64,000 bases of DNA from Platycnemis pennipes (GCA_933228895.1 OW121856.1:19857805-19921804), one strand, 5' to 3'; shown: positions 11,021 through 23,212, numbered from the stretch's first letter. Translations and numbers: made by a program. The notes: generated from the sequence alone by a model not told the origin.

Positions 11021-11960
11021 TACATTTACATCTACACTCTACCCTCCAAGCCACCGCGAGGGTGTGTGGCAGGGGGTGAATATCACATAACATTCACCAT
11101 TTGCATTCAACTAAGAGCTACCAATACCTACTTGATGCAAATGCCATGCAACCGTGCAAGTAAGCATTCAACTAATAGCTATATCTACATCTGCTTAACA
11201 TACTGCCAGTGTCGACATAGTAACGAGTGGTTGCTGGATAGAAAGGTTTTCTCTAAATACATTGATCTGAATTTCCCTAGCAATCATAGATTAGTGAAAA
11301 CATGCTTCAAACACTATAGACTATTCCAACAATATTTTCACTCCCTATCCCTTTTCTATACTGCCCATTGTATCCTTTCATGGTGCGTGGGAAAAATGAG
11401 ATTTTAATCTATCGGGACGGCAATCTATCTCTCTTACCTTGTTTATCAGATCAAGTTTAACATAATACGCAAGGGTTCTTAATATATATCTAACGCCATC
11501 TGTGAACAATTCGGTTTCGAATTTACTCAAAAGGTTTAACCTAAATTTTAACCTGCGTTCTGATATTAATTCCCATTCTGGTCCTTCTATTAAACTCGTT
11601 ATACTAAAACAATTTTCAAAAGGGCCTTTGACAAATCTACCTTTGCACACGCTGTAATTCCTTTATCATACCTTCCTCGTACAGGTCTTATATACTAGTG
11701 GCATATTCTAAACGAGGCCTGACAAGTGTACAGTAACATCTTCCTCTTTCTCTTTCGCCGCATTTGCCTAAAATCCATTTTGCGAATCCTAATCTACATT
11801 TAGCTGCACTAGTTATTTCCTTGATGTTTTTCATCCCATGACATTTTTAGTGATGGTGACGCCTATGTATTTAGCAGATGCTACGTTACATATTTTAATT
11901 TCGTTGACGCAATATTTTGTATTTCGGGGGAAGCTATTTTGTTTTCCAAAAGTTTGTTCC
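11021..11960 (-). mobile_element. LINE-T copy C, the longest uninterrupted copy
   Basis: Minus-strand LINE remnant of about 940 bp. From 11960 downward, fragments of the reverse-transcriptase tail appear in several frames: a KYIGVTI-like string, a YIRPV-like string, then WELISERRLKFRLNLLSKF and the frame 11378-11650. The 3' UTR follows, with the stem-loop at about 11040-11078. The plus-strand frame at 11009-11407 is its antisense shadow. Multiple frameshifts make it inactive. Confidence 0.8.
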
Positions 11961-12780
11961 CGCGTGTTTCTTCAAATTTTATTCATTGCGTCAGAAAATT
12001 CGTAGCCTCCTTTTACTCCGGTCCTTATAACTTACTGGCATTTTCCATCTTACTTGAGCATTTTCCATCCTCTAAAAGATGAATGAAATGTCGTTCAGAT
12101 TATATTGTATTTTGTTTGGTGCAATAAGTTTTTCTTTACTACGTTTATTATGAGGATTGATGTTGTTTTAATTTTAACGTTTGTGGAATTTTAATAAAAT
12201 CGGAAAAGAAGAGAAACAAGATTAAAACACTAAAATCCCACATAAAATAGGTTGATTTTACGTGGAATTGCAGTGTTTTCAGTCTTTGTTCCTCGTGTTA
12301 TGCAAAACCTACCAAGTTAAGCAAGAAACAGTCAACTTTGAAGCGGAAGCCAATCCATTAAAAAATAGAGATGCGATTAAAAAGTCACGTAGAAAGTGTG
12401 GAAGAAAAATTTTATAAAGAGATTAGGAACAATTTTAATGTAATTAGATGCATTAACGGAAAACGTAGCTCCCCTGAGGTAGAGTCTTTGAGAGTAATTT
12501 CAGATATTAATGGCTTCATTTACTCTTCTCTGTAGATATATGATATATATCGTTCGTAAGTAGTACTTGTATGATTCAACGGAGGTCAATTCCCACTCCT
12601 CGGGAGTTCAAAGGTCAGTTCCAATCCCGTTCCACATTGCAAACTGTCCTTCCCTTCATTACACCCCACTTCTGGAACCATATTCTCTCACCGGGGCATC
12701 TTCGGTTAGGAAAACTTTACTCTCTGGAAATATTCAACGCTTCCTATACACGTTTACAACAGCGGAAAGAATAGTGTAAG
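11961..12780. repeat. Unassigned stretch with an imperfect inverted repeat
   Basis: About 12210-12247 and 12254-12294 are inverted, imperfect arms (AAAACACTAAAATCCCAC versus GTGGAATTGCAGTGTTTT). Frames at 12567-12779 faintly resemble a LINE C-terminus but are too degraded to call. Confidence 0.4.
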
Positions 12781-12960
12781 AAAAACTTAACTTTGTAATT
12801 TTCACAATTTTATTGAGAAACCACCACTGGTTTCGACACTCTCGTGTCATTGTCAAGGGTATTCTGATCTTTACACGGTGGCAAGCCCTTATATATACTC
12901 CAAATGATGGGAAAAACTGCAGGAGTGGCTGGGGAAGGTTAGGTGGTATGTGTTGAAGGT
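12781..12960 (-). mobile_element. Possible Penelope-like element end
   Basis: On the minus strand a hairpin GACAC-GAGA-GTGTC is followed at once by GAAACCAGTGG, then CAATAAAATTGTGAAAATTA. A related arrangement (GAAACCGG then TTGTGAGGAGAATTACG) lies at the right edge of the window. Hairpin-plus-GAAAC ends are known from Penelope-like elements, whose terminal repeats carry hammerhead motifs. Here the other core box is not intact and there is no coding part, so the family call is inference. Confidence 0.35.
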
Positions 12961-13073
12961 CAGCATGACGGGGAAATGCTTTTGGTTTGTAAATAAAGTA
13001 TAGTTTTATTCTATTCAATTTAAGCGGAAATAATATCTTACAGTAGGATTCTAATCCTGCTTTGAGATATATT

Positions 13074-13995
13074 CATAGCTGGGCAAAGTTAATCCAAAAA
13101 TTAACTTCGTTAATGCATTAAAAACTACTCAAAATGTTAACTTCGTTAATCGTTAAATCGTTATCTTGATGAAAATTTAACGCGAGTTAAAGTTATCCGT
13201 TAAAGTTAAAAATCTATATGAAGTTGTAGGCAATTTTGAATTATATGCCACTTAACATTTACGTATTTTTAATGCCAATGAATAGAATAAGAATTTCGTG
13301 GTAAAAATACTCAATAAACAGTATAGCTTAGGTAATGTAGACTTATACACATGAGGTATGGAGTTTCATAGTAATATACCGTTTACGTCAGTAAAGTTGG
13401 ACCTGAACAGCGTCAACGCTGTTTGTATTTGATTGTGGAAATAGAAACCTTGTGATGCACCGCTACCGGTAGCTGCGATACCAAAAGATTCACCAATATT
13501 TTGCTGGCGTAGTTTTGTGCCATTAGATGGTGAAAAAACTATTGCCAGCCCTATTGACATAAGAAGATTCCACTGCTCTTGAAGAAGCCTTAGGTTTTCG
13601 TTTTCCCGCGAGTTGATCCTGCCTTTACTTTTTCTTCAAATTGAACGTATTTAGATGCATACGTCTTTTCATGTCTTGTTTATTGTTTTGGGTGGAAACG
13701 TGAGCCTTGACTGTGTAAATTGTGTCTGTAAAAGTTATGTAAAAGTCTGATTGCAGTACAAACGCTGAGTTCTCTAGATTGAATTCTCAACACAACTCCT
13801 TAAAAAAGTTATTACATGGCGATCCAGATGGCTCTGAACAAAAGTAACGGACTTAAATTAACGGAATTAAAAGTTAACGGAAGTTAATAAGACCGTTAAT
13901 AGTTTTTGGATTTAACTTAAAAGTTAAATCGTTAAGCAATATGTTAACTTCGCTAATTAACGATTAACGGATTAACGCTTTTCTGCCCAGCTATG
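13074..13995. mobile_element. Non-autonomous hAT-like element, 922 bp
   Basis: The perfect 12-bp terminal inverted repeat CATAGCTGGGCA / TGCCCAGCTATG is flanked by GATATATT at 13066-13073 and 13996-14003, an 8-bp hAT-type duplication. Both subterminal zones carry many GTTAAC/CGTTAA motifs (13085-13215 and 13840-13975), plausible transposase-binding arrays. The interior shows no recognisable hAT catalytic domain; the 64-aa minus frame at 13366-13560 has no motif I know. It is larger than a typical MITE and may be an internally deleted copy of an autonomous element. Confidence 0.85.
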
Positions 13996-14003
13996 GATAT
14001 ATT

Positions 14004-17000
14004 ACACATCTATACTGTACCCTGTCAGTCACCACAAAGGAATTCGGTGATGACGCAACAGCGGGCGTGCATTATTGTCTTAAACAGCCATATATTGCTA
14101 GTAATGATACGACTTGTGAATTCCACTTGCTTGTTGCTGGTACAACCGATTTCAAATCTTTGAAGCAGCCTGCCCGGTTATAAAGCTTTGTGGCCCAACG
14201 GCTGAAACAGGTTTTACCAGTAATAAACCAATGGAATTCACAAGTCTCTATATACCTCTATATGGTTATGAAAAAATTCCAAAAAATAAATACACAGTCA
14301 CTAAGTTTTATTATATACTGCTAGTGATTGGACTACCGATTGCACTTTTAACGACTTTTAGCAAATTAGTTGCTAAAAGACAGAGTCAAGCAGAGGTAAA
14401 ACGGAGGAATTCACACTCACACACAGTGAATTCACATTCAATGCAGCCTAGTTACAAAAACTAACTTCATGACGGACATACAGGTATATTGCATTAAATA
14501 TTTTCTCTATTTTATTATTTTACCATTTTTAGCTACTAATACGATTTATACTACTTAAATTAGATTGTACGTGGTTGCAAATGACCCTAGCCATCGATGC
14601 ACCCAATAAAATATAACCCTACCTACCTAACTACTCTAATTTTCTACCCTACCTAACTAACTAACTAACCATACCTACCTTACCTTCATGGTAATTTCAG
14701 TTTAATCTCTTGTAGTTCCTTATTGGAAGATTTCGAGTGAAAGCTTCTTCGAAGTCCACTTCAAAATCAGAAATGCAAATTTTAAAGAATCTTAAAAAAC
14801 TTGTCCCTGAATATCTACGACATAAAAGTAGTTAAACTCCAGCATTCCATTTTCCTTCGTGTGTATCGTTCTCCAGGTCTTCTCCTCAGGCTCCCGATCT
14901 TGACACGGAGAGGAATCATTATGCCCCCAGGTATTAGAGGCACGCAACTTCGTCGTAAACATTACACCTTACGAGCCGTCCTAGTGAGGTATGACAGGGA
15001 ATATCGGGGAATGGATAAAAGAACCAGAATTGTTCAATGAGCTGAGTGTCACGAATGTAGGGAGGATTGAGTTTCAAAGTGGTTACCTTAAGTAATTGAG
15101 GTATTGTAATCTCCTTAAGAAATTACTTTCTCTAGAGATCTCATAGTAAAGAAAGAGATCATTAAATTTATTTTTTAATAATAAACACCATTATAAAACG
15201 CACAAAGGAAATAATACTTCATACACGCTAAGGAAAATATGAATTGCATTCAAGAGTGAAATGCTTTTTTAAAAATTTGCGACACAGAACGGCGAGGGAG
15301 AACAAGCCGATAGAACCAATAAATTCCAAAGTTATCGACCGCTCTGATCTCAAAATAAAATTTTCCGTATTCAAGTCTATATCACTCTCTTTTTCTCTCT
15401 TTACCTCATGCACGCCAAGCAAACTGACTCAAAATGACATTCAACTTTGACAACCCTGATTTTTGAGCTCAAATTCATGATTTTAGAGAAATTATTTCAT
15501 GTTTTGTATGATAGTTTTAGCGAATGTTATTCGGCGTTTAATCTCAACAATAGAGATAAGTATATATCAGTGATCGTTCATGTGAAGTTGGCAACTCTGC
15601 CTAATAGTCATCTTCTTGGTCGTAAAGTGGATGTTGGAGTTGCTTGACCACTGATGATCATACATTTTATCTCATTTACATTATTTTGATTCCCGCATCC
15701 TTACATTGTCGATCCTGTAAAGTAGGGCTTGTAGGCCTTGAAGAGTATTTTACAACACAACCATATTGTCAGCGTATCTTTATGCATTGATATTTTCACA
15801 ATTTACCTTTACTTGGTGTGGCTAATTTTTAAAGCTATTCTAAATATATTATCTGACTATAAATTGGATATACGAGATCTTTGGGGCATAATAAAATTCC
15901 AGTTACTCCTCGTTCTCTGGGAATATTCACCACTTCAAAAGATATTTTATTGATACGGAATTCATTGTCATCAATTCTACAATCATCAAGATTCCTATTT
16001 CTTTTCAAAATCTATGAGACAAGCAAACTCGTCCTTCCTCGGATCTTTGAATTTTTCCATCAGTAAATTGAAAGCAAATAGGGTTTCTCTAGTTCCAGTA
16101 CAACAACTTGTTACGCCAGTCAATTTCCAAATATGTTTCCAATAATTTTCTGTAACGATAGCACTGAAGTTTGGACAACATAACAAATGGATACCTAACA
16201 TAAGTGTAATGTAGGTCCAGTAGCCATAAGCACATTTGAAAAAGACCTTAACGCTACTAGATCGTGTTAACTGTACCCTTGCATGCCTAGTTGGAATTAT
16301 ACTTTAATGAAAGCTTTAAAAAATGGCTACAAAATTTAATAAGTATAAGGTTCTTCTTAGTGACTATAAGAAGTGGTGTGTTCGTGATTCATGCCTAGCC
16401 TTCACGTATTTATTATTACGTAGCGACATATCAATTAGTGCATTTTTGGTGATGATTCAACTCTGCCACACCATCTCGAGGTGCATATCAATTTACGCTG
16501 TAAATATAGATAATTCCTGCACGAGTGTTTTGCCGAAGCGAATCTGCTAGTTACGCGCCGACGTCAGAAGGATATTTATTTCCTTTAATGCTCACTATCA
16601 TCTTTTCAACGAAAGAGCAAGCAGCGATATCATGATCATGCACGATGCAATAATTTTGACAAGTTAACCCACTCTCGTAAAGTTCATCAAAAGAGTTTTT
16701 GAATGTGATAGATTCGATTTAATTAACGTCCAAAAGGCACCGTGACCTTTGTCGATGAAAAATTTTGTTTAAGCTCCTCGGGGTTTTATTTTCGTCTACA
16801 CCTCACTTCTCGGTGGAGAAGGAGAGAACCCTTCCTTTCTCGGCGTGGCTTAAAATAGCGCAAATGGATTCCAATGTTGCACGGATGGCCTGATTATCCT
16901 CTCAGACCCTTCAAAGAAGAGTATCTTTGCCTTCCACAGCACAGATTGCAGTTTTCACAAGAAGTGTGAGGTAAGCCTGCGTTATCAGGACGACATATCC

Positions 17001-18384
17001 TTGTTCTCAGAGAACGTTCATGTTTGATGAGGAGAAGAGACCATTAGCGCGCATTAATTTCATGATTCGTGGCATTTTATGATTGGCAGTTCGTCTAAAA
17101 TCTTGTTCGTTTAAATACCCCATGATTCTCATAGGAGGAGGGTCTTTTGGTATTTTATATATGGCTAAATCACTCGCCGTGATATTGCAGGTCCCGATTC
17201 AACTCTCAATCTACATGGGAGATGCTTTTCTGGGTGGAAATATTTCACTCGATCGACCTCGGCAATGTACAGCGCAATCGTCCGTTGCAAGCTGCACCTA
17301 GCGGTTCTGAAAAGCCAGGCGGCATGATGCACTGATGGAAGCCGTCTATCCACGTCCACTTGTGGCGGGTGCAGTCAGGTTAATCGATGCGCTAAAAGCA
17401 CTCTTCGCTCCGCCAATCACGCTCCTTCGAAACTTCTCACTGCTATTTGAATCGCAGGTGAGCACAAGAGTCTCAGCTTGCAACGAGAATCTTCCTCGGT
17501 GTTCCTCTACCTTCACACCCTAGGAAGTGGTCCCATGACACTCTAGCCTGAGCATAAGCAAGCTGTTTGCTCGATACTCCGTAGATGGTGATTGATTGAT
17601 TTCTTTCTACTTGTTAGGGTATGTTTTGATTATCTCTGCTTTACTTTGCATTTCACTCATCTTTCAACTCTATTCCTAAGCTATTTCTCTGCTCAAGTTA
17701 GCGAATTTTCTACTCTTTTCATTATTATACATAATAGCCTTTTTTATCTTGACCTCACCAACCCAGCATGCTACCTTTGATAGTAAACTTCAGCATGCCA
17801 TTATCCCTAAGTTCCATCTATTTACGCAGCCTTCTCAGTATTTCTGCCACCAATTTTCTCCTCTCCCCCAGAATATTCTACACCTCCGTCCATTGCATTT
17901 TCCTCCACATTTGATTCTCATTTACATTTCTAAAACTTTCAATTTTTTTTTCTAGTCGTCCACCATAAAAGTCAATACCTCTCAGGTAATATAAATCTAT
18001 GTTCCACATCAAGCTCTTCCCCACCCTTCCGTTTTTATCCCTGCCCACAAGTTCTCTTTTGTTGGTTAAATGCCAGCTCAGCCAAAGAAATTTTTCTCCT
18101 GAAAGTCCTGCTACTACGCCCACTTTTGTCCAATACACAACACTGAAGTAACAAAACTACTTCATCTGTCCAAAGCGATGCACTCCTACCCTAATATAAA
18201 GTTTTAATTTCTTTCTCGAGATTGTAATACTTTTTGTAATCTCGCGATTTATTTTCATCCCATACTGTGGAGTTTAAATGCGCTAAACAACGACGCATTT
18301 AAAAGCACAATGCTCCCTTAGTGAGCTGGAGTTGAATTTACTAGAGTAAACAATTAGATCCATAGTGTGTTCACTAAAAATAGG
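14004..18384. other. Long stretch without a recognised gene; ACCT-type simple repeat inside
   Basis: About 14605-14690 is low-complexity (ACCTACCTAACTAACT). Degenerate hints of the LINE-T tail occur near 14030 and 16460. A GTGAGC donor-like site at 17458 and a GTAAGC at about 16971 were seen without supporting exons. 17590-18150 is pyrimidine-rich on the plus strand, with an 86-aa minus frame of unknown nature. Confidence 0.45.
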
Positions 18385-18479
18385 ATTCGTAGGGCTCATC
18401 GATAGTAAATGATCCTGGGCTGTAGTCGCCTCCTGTCACACACCCTTGCTGAGGATAGCTGGGTACCATGTAGATGTAA
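18385..18479 (+). mobile_element. LINE-T 3' tail, degenerate solo copy
   Basis: CTCCTGTCACACACCCTTGC then a diverged GAGGATAGCTGGG and the terminal CATGTAGATGTA. It is recognisable by order and spacing but the stem is partly lost. Confidence 0.55.
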
Positions 18480-20194
18480 CATACCTTAATTACCATCCAT
18501 TACTAATTCATAATGATTTGTTGCGTTATCAATTTAGACCTGGCCCAAGTCTCTATTTTATTTTCAAAATAGTAGCTTTTTCATAAATGAACTCCAAATT
18601 ACCCGTGGCTTTACATAAGAAAAACCAATAAACCTCAAAGCGGAATCACCTATAATTGAGCGATATATCAAATATATACTTTAAATGAAATTTTGGATAT
18701 GAAGGGCTTCATACTTTTTTGTTTATTTGGAATAAATATCTTGGAGCCACACACCTGATAGAAAAATTTACTACTGGGAACAAATGTTCGTTTGAGTCAA
18801 GATAATGGCAATGCAATGTATCATTGCGTCGAGGTATCGAATTTAGTCTCTAGATTATTATAAAGACTTACAAAGAGGATATAGAGCGTTGATTCCAAAG
18901 TGTATTTTTGTTTTCTACTTTAATTTCTTTTTGTGACTTTACTAACGTTTGTTGGTGTAATGAAAGGGCACGATGGCTATGGATTTGCAATACTCGAAAA
19001 AATATCTCACAATAACAAGTTTTCTACACGTGGATGTGACAGCATTTTTCCTGCAGGGGTGTCTGACAGGTAGTGAATGTTAAATGCCCTGCTCTTTGGC
19101 TGTTAAAGCAGCTCAAAGACGGCCATAAGATAAATCATTGCATGACTCTCTCTCCACGTGCATCGGCATTAAGAGAGACAAAGATGTTAGTGAGCTGCAT
19201 TTCGATTTATCTTGTCCAACGCTCTAATTGCGGTACACATGCGAATAGACCACTGGCAGACCTGGCACGAAGTTCCGGAATCCAATTAAGGGAGCTCAGG
19301 TTTGAAGTCTCGGACAATACGAGTCAACAACTTTGTCACTTAGGTTCAAATGAGTGTCTATTTATCATGGACTTACATGATTTTTTTGTCATTTCGACAA
19401 TATATTCTGCAATACCTTTACAAAATTCATCTTATCATAATTCTAGTCCTAGACGAGAAAATATCCTCTGATAATGGCATGGAGGACAGAATTAATGGAG
19501 AGTGAAAGAGAGGGAGATATAAGAGTTGAGGGTTCAATCCACTATCAAAAGCGGTTCTAACGACTGAGAAGAATATAAGGTCTTGATCTGTCACCCAATC
19601 TTATATTTGAATGGGGAATGCTATAAAATTTCCATTTTTCTCTAAGTTTCTTACAAAAGTTTTGCACGACTATGTAAATTCTGAAAAACTCTGCATAGAA
19701 ATCATTCTGCGGCAAAGTAATCAGAATTTGCATGTATATAATGCAGTAAACTCGGTGATTTTTCAGAACCCAAAATTAGATAAATCCATTGGAAACCGTC
19801 GACGTGATTGAAGGAATTTGGTGTGGAGGAAGTTGGGCGGAGGAATAAAATTCACGCCAACAGTTTGGTAGTCTTACTTTGGCTAAAACCAAAATTAAAG
19901 TGATCAAAGTGACGTGTAAAGGAACAGAATGACAGCATTCCCTTCTCTAGGACCCAATTCTAACAAACGGACTCGAGTCCAATGTTATCGTGTTCTGCCT
20001 TCTTCATTCACCACCTGTCAAGCAACTATCGCTTTTATAACATTTAAGACTTCTTCCCTTTATCACCCTCACGTACCCTTGACAAGTACTGACGAATCAG
20101 TCACACCCTAGATTGGACTAAGTGTGAAAGTTCACGAAATATTGCAACGGAATGTGCAAAGTCATGCGCCGCTATGATGATAAACAAAGAATTT
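18480..20194. other. No recognised gene
   Basis: Holds one possible collapsed LINE-T tail at about 19046-19080 (CTGCAGGGGTGTCTGACAG). The 132-aa plus frame at 19073-19471 has no family motif. Confidence 0.4.
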
Positions 20195-20769
20195 CATCTA
20201 CATCTACGCAATACCCTACAAGCCACCGCGAGGGTGTATGACAGGAGGTGAAAATCATCAATCATGCACTATCGGCGTGAAACTAAGATCTACCATGTTT
20301 CCATTACATGGAAACACATTAGATAATAGAGTCACGTGCAACTATATGGTTGGTATCTGCATGGTAATAAAGGAATTACTGGTTATAATGACAATTTTAG
20401 AAATATACTTATTTATGTGTATTTACCTATCATACATGCGTTAGTATTTTTAACATGCGTTATGCATTACTCACTACTTCAACCATGCTTAAACCACCAA
20501 TGCCTTCTCTATGCCGCCTATTGTGTTCTCTTATGGTTCGTGAGAAAAATGACATTTCAAATCTATCGGTGCGACAATCTATCTCTCTAATGTTATTTAT
20601 CTGGTCGAATGTAGCATAATAAGCAGGGGTTTTCAATATATATCTAACATTTTAAGTGAAGCTATCCGATTTAAATTTCTGTAATAGATTTAATCTGTAC
20701 TTTAACCTACGATCTGATAATCATTCCCACCTAATTCTTCAACTAATTTTGATACACTACTAAACCTAT

Positions 20770-21063
20770 GAATGATGCAGCTAAAATGAATCGATAGAAG
20801 AGTGGTAGAAATAAAGTTGTTGAAAACTCTAGAAAGAAGACGGGATAATTTAATTGGCCATATTTTAAGACGCAATGGTCTGATGAAGACAAAGGTCGAG
20901 GGAAAAGTGGACGGGAAGAATGGAAAATGCAGCACTCGTATGAGATGTATGAAACAAGTTGTGAAGGATGTGAAAAAGAAGAATTACTGCAACATGAAGA
21001 GGTTGGCAGATAGTAGAATCGATTGAAGGGCTGCGTCAAATCAATCTCAGGATAATGATGACG
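20770..21063 (+). mobile_element. RTE-clade LINE 3' end, nested, with 11-bp target duplication
   Basis: The 294-bp insert encodes the C-terminal end of an RTE reverse transcriptase: a RRRDNLIGHILRR motif, an EGKVDGKNGK stretch, then KDVKKKNYCNMKRLAD and a WRAASNQ-like end in frame after a stop, finishing in a GATGATGAC-type simple repeat typical of RTE 3' ends. ACTAAACCTAT is repeated exactly at 20759-20769 and 21064-21074. Plus orientation, opposite to its LINE-T host. Confidence 0.85.
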
Positions 21064-21097
21064 ACTAAACCTATCGTAACACTTTTAAGCAAACCTA

Positions 21098-21589
21098 TTA
21101 TTAACTAAATGACTAACATTTCTTACGTTGTACCCAAACCAAATACATACCAATTCAAAAGATGCTTTCTTTACTTGGGGCCAAAACTTTTCAATAGCTT
21201 GCCACAGAGTATCCGAGATACCATACACTTCAAAACTTTTTTGAAGCAAGTAAAAGTCTGGCTATTCACGAGAGAATACATAAATATAGACGTAATCTAG
21301 TAGTTGTTCTAAATATTTATCCTTTGTTGTAATGCCTTTACGCAACCTATAACTGTAATTGTATTGTCCATATATAAAGTTCCATAATACTATAAGTAAT
21401 TTCTTGAAACTGTTATTTTATGTTCAATTGGTGACATTTGTTTTATGAGCATGTAAGCCAGTATTGCTGTATGTGTAATTTGAAGGTGAACCCAACAACA
21501 GGCAAAAAGTTCCTAAATTCTTGTTGTATCATTTTTTGTATTATTATAACTTGCTGGAGCAATAAAATATTATCAGTATATATCAAAAT
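21098..21589 (+). mobile_element. CR1/Jockey-like LINE 3' end, nested in LINE-T
   Basis: The frame at 21109-21300 ends with the LINE C-terminal pattern: VPKPNTYQFKRCFLYLGPKL, then FNSLPQSIRDTI, FKTFLKQVKVWL and a stop. A 3' UTR follows, with AATAAA near 21561. The surrounding LINE-T sequence breaks at about 21097 and resumes at about 21590. A target duplication is not evident, so the exact edges are estimated. Confidence 0.7.
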
Positions 21590-21625
21590 CTCCTCTACGT
21601 TGCACACTGTCTAGTTAAGTATAGT

Positions 21626-22324
21626 CTGCCTGTTTCCGGTTACTTCAGAGTGGTATTAAAACATCAACCGCTTAGGCGATCAAAGCGCGAGTCTTGTGGG
21701 AACTGATTGTGCACTCTCACGAGGCTGACGGGGAATGCAACCCCGGTCGTGAGCGGTTTTCAGTAGGGAACGCTTCTTCCGTTGGGAACGGTTCTTCGGT
21801 CAGGAACGCCTCTTACTGCACCTTTCGGTGTGGAGGGCGTGGCGAGGTTGAGCTCATCAAAAGTCCCCTCATGGCGCCCTGCGACTTTCACCTGTGTGGG
21901 GGGACGCATATTGGCCTGCGCTTCCGCCCAGACGGACGCCCCATCTACACAAAGTTTGCCCTCGAGTAAACAAGCTATTTCCGTTGATCTTCCGCGCCAT
22001 CGATCTCCTTCGCAGCGACCTCGTCTGCCTCACCTACGGCTCTATTGCCGGAGGAGGCGCCGGCGCCTAAACCCGCCCGTAAACGCTCCACCTCCCGGCG
22101 GAGAAAATCAGAGCGGCCGAGATTTCTGGATGGAAACACGACGAGACACAATCATCCCAACACATTCGCACACCAGCCGCTCTGGGCTTCCGGTGCTCTG
22201 AGCGGGTTTCAAACTTGATCACCGCGTAGCGTTGATCGGGGAAATATATCGCTAATAAGTTATCTTGGAGAGGAGACCGATGTTTGAGCCATTTGCGTTA
22301 ATAAATAGTTTGGCGGTAAGTTTA
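21626..22324. other. GC- and CpG-rich patch, unassigned
   Basis: From about 21690 to 22200 the sequence is far richer in GC and CpG than its surroundings. Overlapping open frames exist on both strands (91 and 139 aa on plus), and a short repeat of GGGAACGCTTCTTC type occurs near 21760-21810. I recognise no protein family or splice pair. It could be an unmethylated regulatory island, an exon, or a fragment of an unknown element. Confidence 0.35.
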
Positions 22325-22412
22325 TCATCATCTGCATCATTTACACAATACCCTACAAGTCACCATACAGGTGTGTAGCAGGGGGTGATTTCACATTAAA
22401 CATGCATTAATG
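22325..22412 (-). mobile_element. LINE-T 3' tail, solo copy
   Basis: On the minus strand CCCCCTGCTACACACC, then GGTGACTTGTAGGG and a short terminal end. The stem arms changed to CTGC/GTAG-type pairs but can still fold. Confidence 0.6.
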
Positions 22413-22632
22413 AAGTAATTTAAGAGGTAAATTCTAAATTTCAAACTAAAAATCATCATCGGGCAACAGATTGATTAAAACTTTCGCAGTCCATATCTTT
22501 GGTATTATTGATTTAGGTCAGATCCGCGTTATCGTAGGATTCCAGCAACGATTGCCCTCTGCTGCTGGAGGCCTCCTCAGGGTAGAATGGTCACTACGCT
22601 CATTTTCCGGGTATTTAGATAAATAGATATCC

Positions 22633-22800
22633 GAATTCTAAGATTGTTTGATGCAGCCCTTCACTCGATTATCCTATCGGCCAACCTCTTCATATAAACG
22701 TAATTCTTCTCTTTTACATCAACCACAAGTTGTTCCGTCTGTTCGCACCTCGGGAGGTAGGTCACTAATTTCCCTACCTTCCCCATTTTAAATTTCCCAC
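22633..22800 (-). mobile_element. RTE 3' end fragment
   Basis: The minus frame at 22661-22849 ends VVDVKEKNYVYMKRLADRII, matching the RTE C-terminus at 20950-21030. It is directly followed by GATGCAGCCC-type sequence, as in the other RTE copies. It abuts the start of BEL1, so its upper edge is uncertain. Confidence 0.65.
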
Positions 22801-22832
22801 CCTCTCTCCTTGGGCGCTTTCCGGCCTTCATT

Positions 22833-23207
22833 TGTTTTCCACTCGACATTCGATTCGATTGTCGAGTTTTCGTCTGCTGGAGAACGTCCTGCTGGACTCG
22901 AGAGGGGGCAGAAGTGTGTGTGGAATCGGCTTCGGCGAGAGAGAGTCGTCGGCCGTCATCTGAGTCGTGGGTCGGTTCCTGTCAGAATTGACGTTCTCTC
23001 GCCCGGAATGGGCGATGATAGACCGGACCAAGGTAAGCGCCCAAATCCCTTGTCCTATCCCTGTCCTCCCGTAATTATTTTTGCTCTCCCACTGTTTTCG
23101 TCCCGGTTTATTTCTTTTGTGTTTTAACCAAGTACCCGGCTCGTGTAGGCCTGCCTCCCCGTCCTATTTTTCTTTCGGTGCGGCAGTATCGGCCCCGAGT
23201 GAGTACA
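22833..23207 (+). repeat. Probable 5' LTR of BEL1
   Basis: The primer-binding-like site at 23213 and the gag start at 23295 imply an LTR just upstream. The proposed limits TGTTTTCC (22833) and GAGTACA (23207) follow the TG...CA rule. There is no partner LTR in the window to confirm them. Confidence 0.4.
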
Positions 23208-23212
23208 TTTTT

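Larger units (their letters stand above)
20195..21625 (-). mobile_element. LINE-T copy D, host of two nested insertions
   Basis: A minus-strand LINE-T 3' end: terminal GTAGAT repeats and stem-loop near 20205-20250, the 3' UTR, then degraded C-terminal codons to 20769. The element is interrupted at 20770-21063 by an RTE fragment and at about 21098-21589 by another LINE fragment, and resumes to about 21625 with sequence (CTCTACGTTGCACACTGTCTAG) matching copy B at 8310-8345. The match to copy B across the gaps is what shows the nesting. Confidence 0.8.

Noticed and set aside
11009..11407. 132-aa plus-strand frame as a gene
   Set aside because: Antisense shadow of LINE-T copy C and its 3' UTR.
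12567..12779. LINE C-terminus
   Set aside because: A faint WN-LP-like pattern only, in overlapping frames; too weak to annotate.
12781..12960. Active hammerhead ribozyme
   Set aside because: Only the hairpin-GAAAC half is present; the CUGANGA box has two changes at conserved positions.
21690..22200. Protein-coding exon in GC-rich patch
   Set aside because: Competing open frames on several phases and strands, no motif and no convincing splice pair; left as unassigned.
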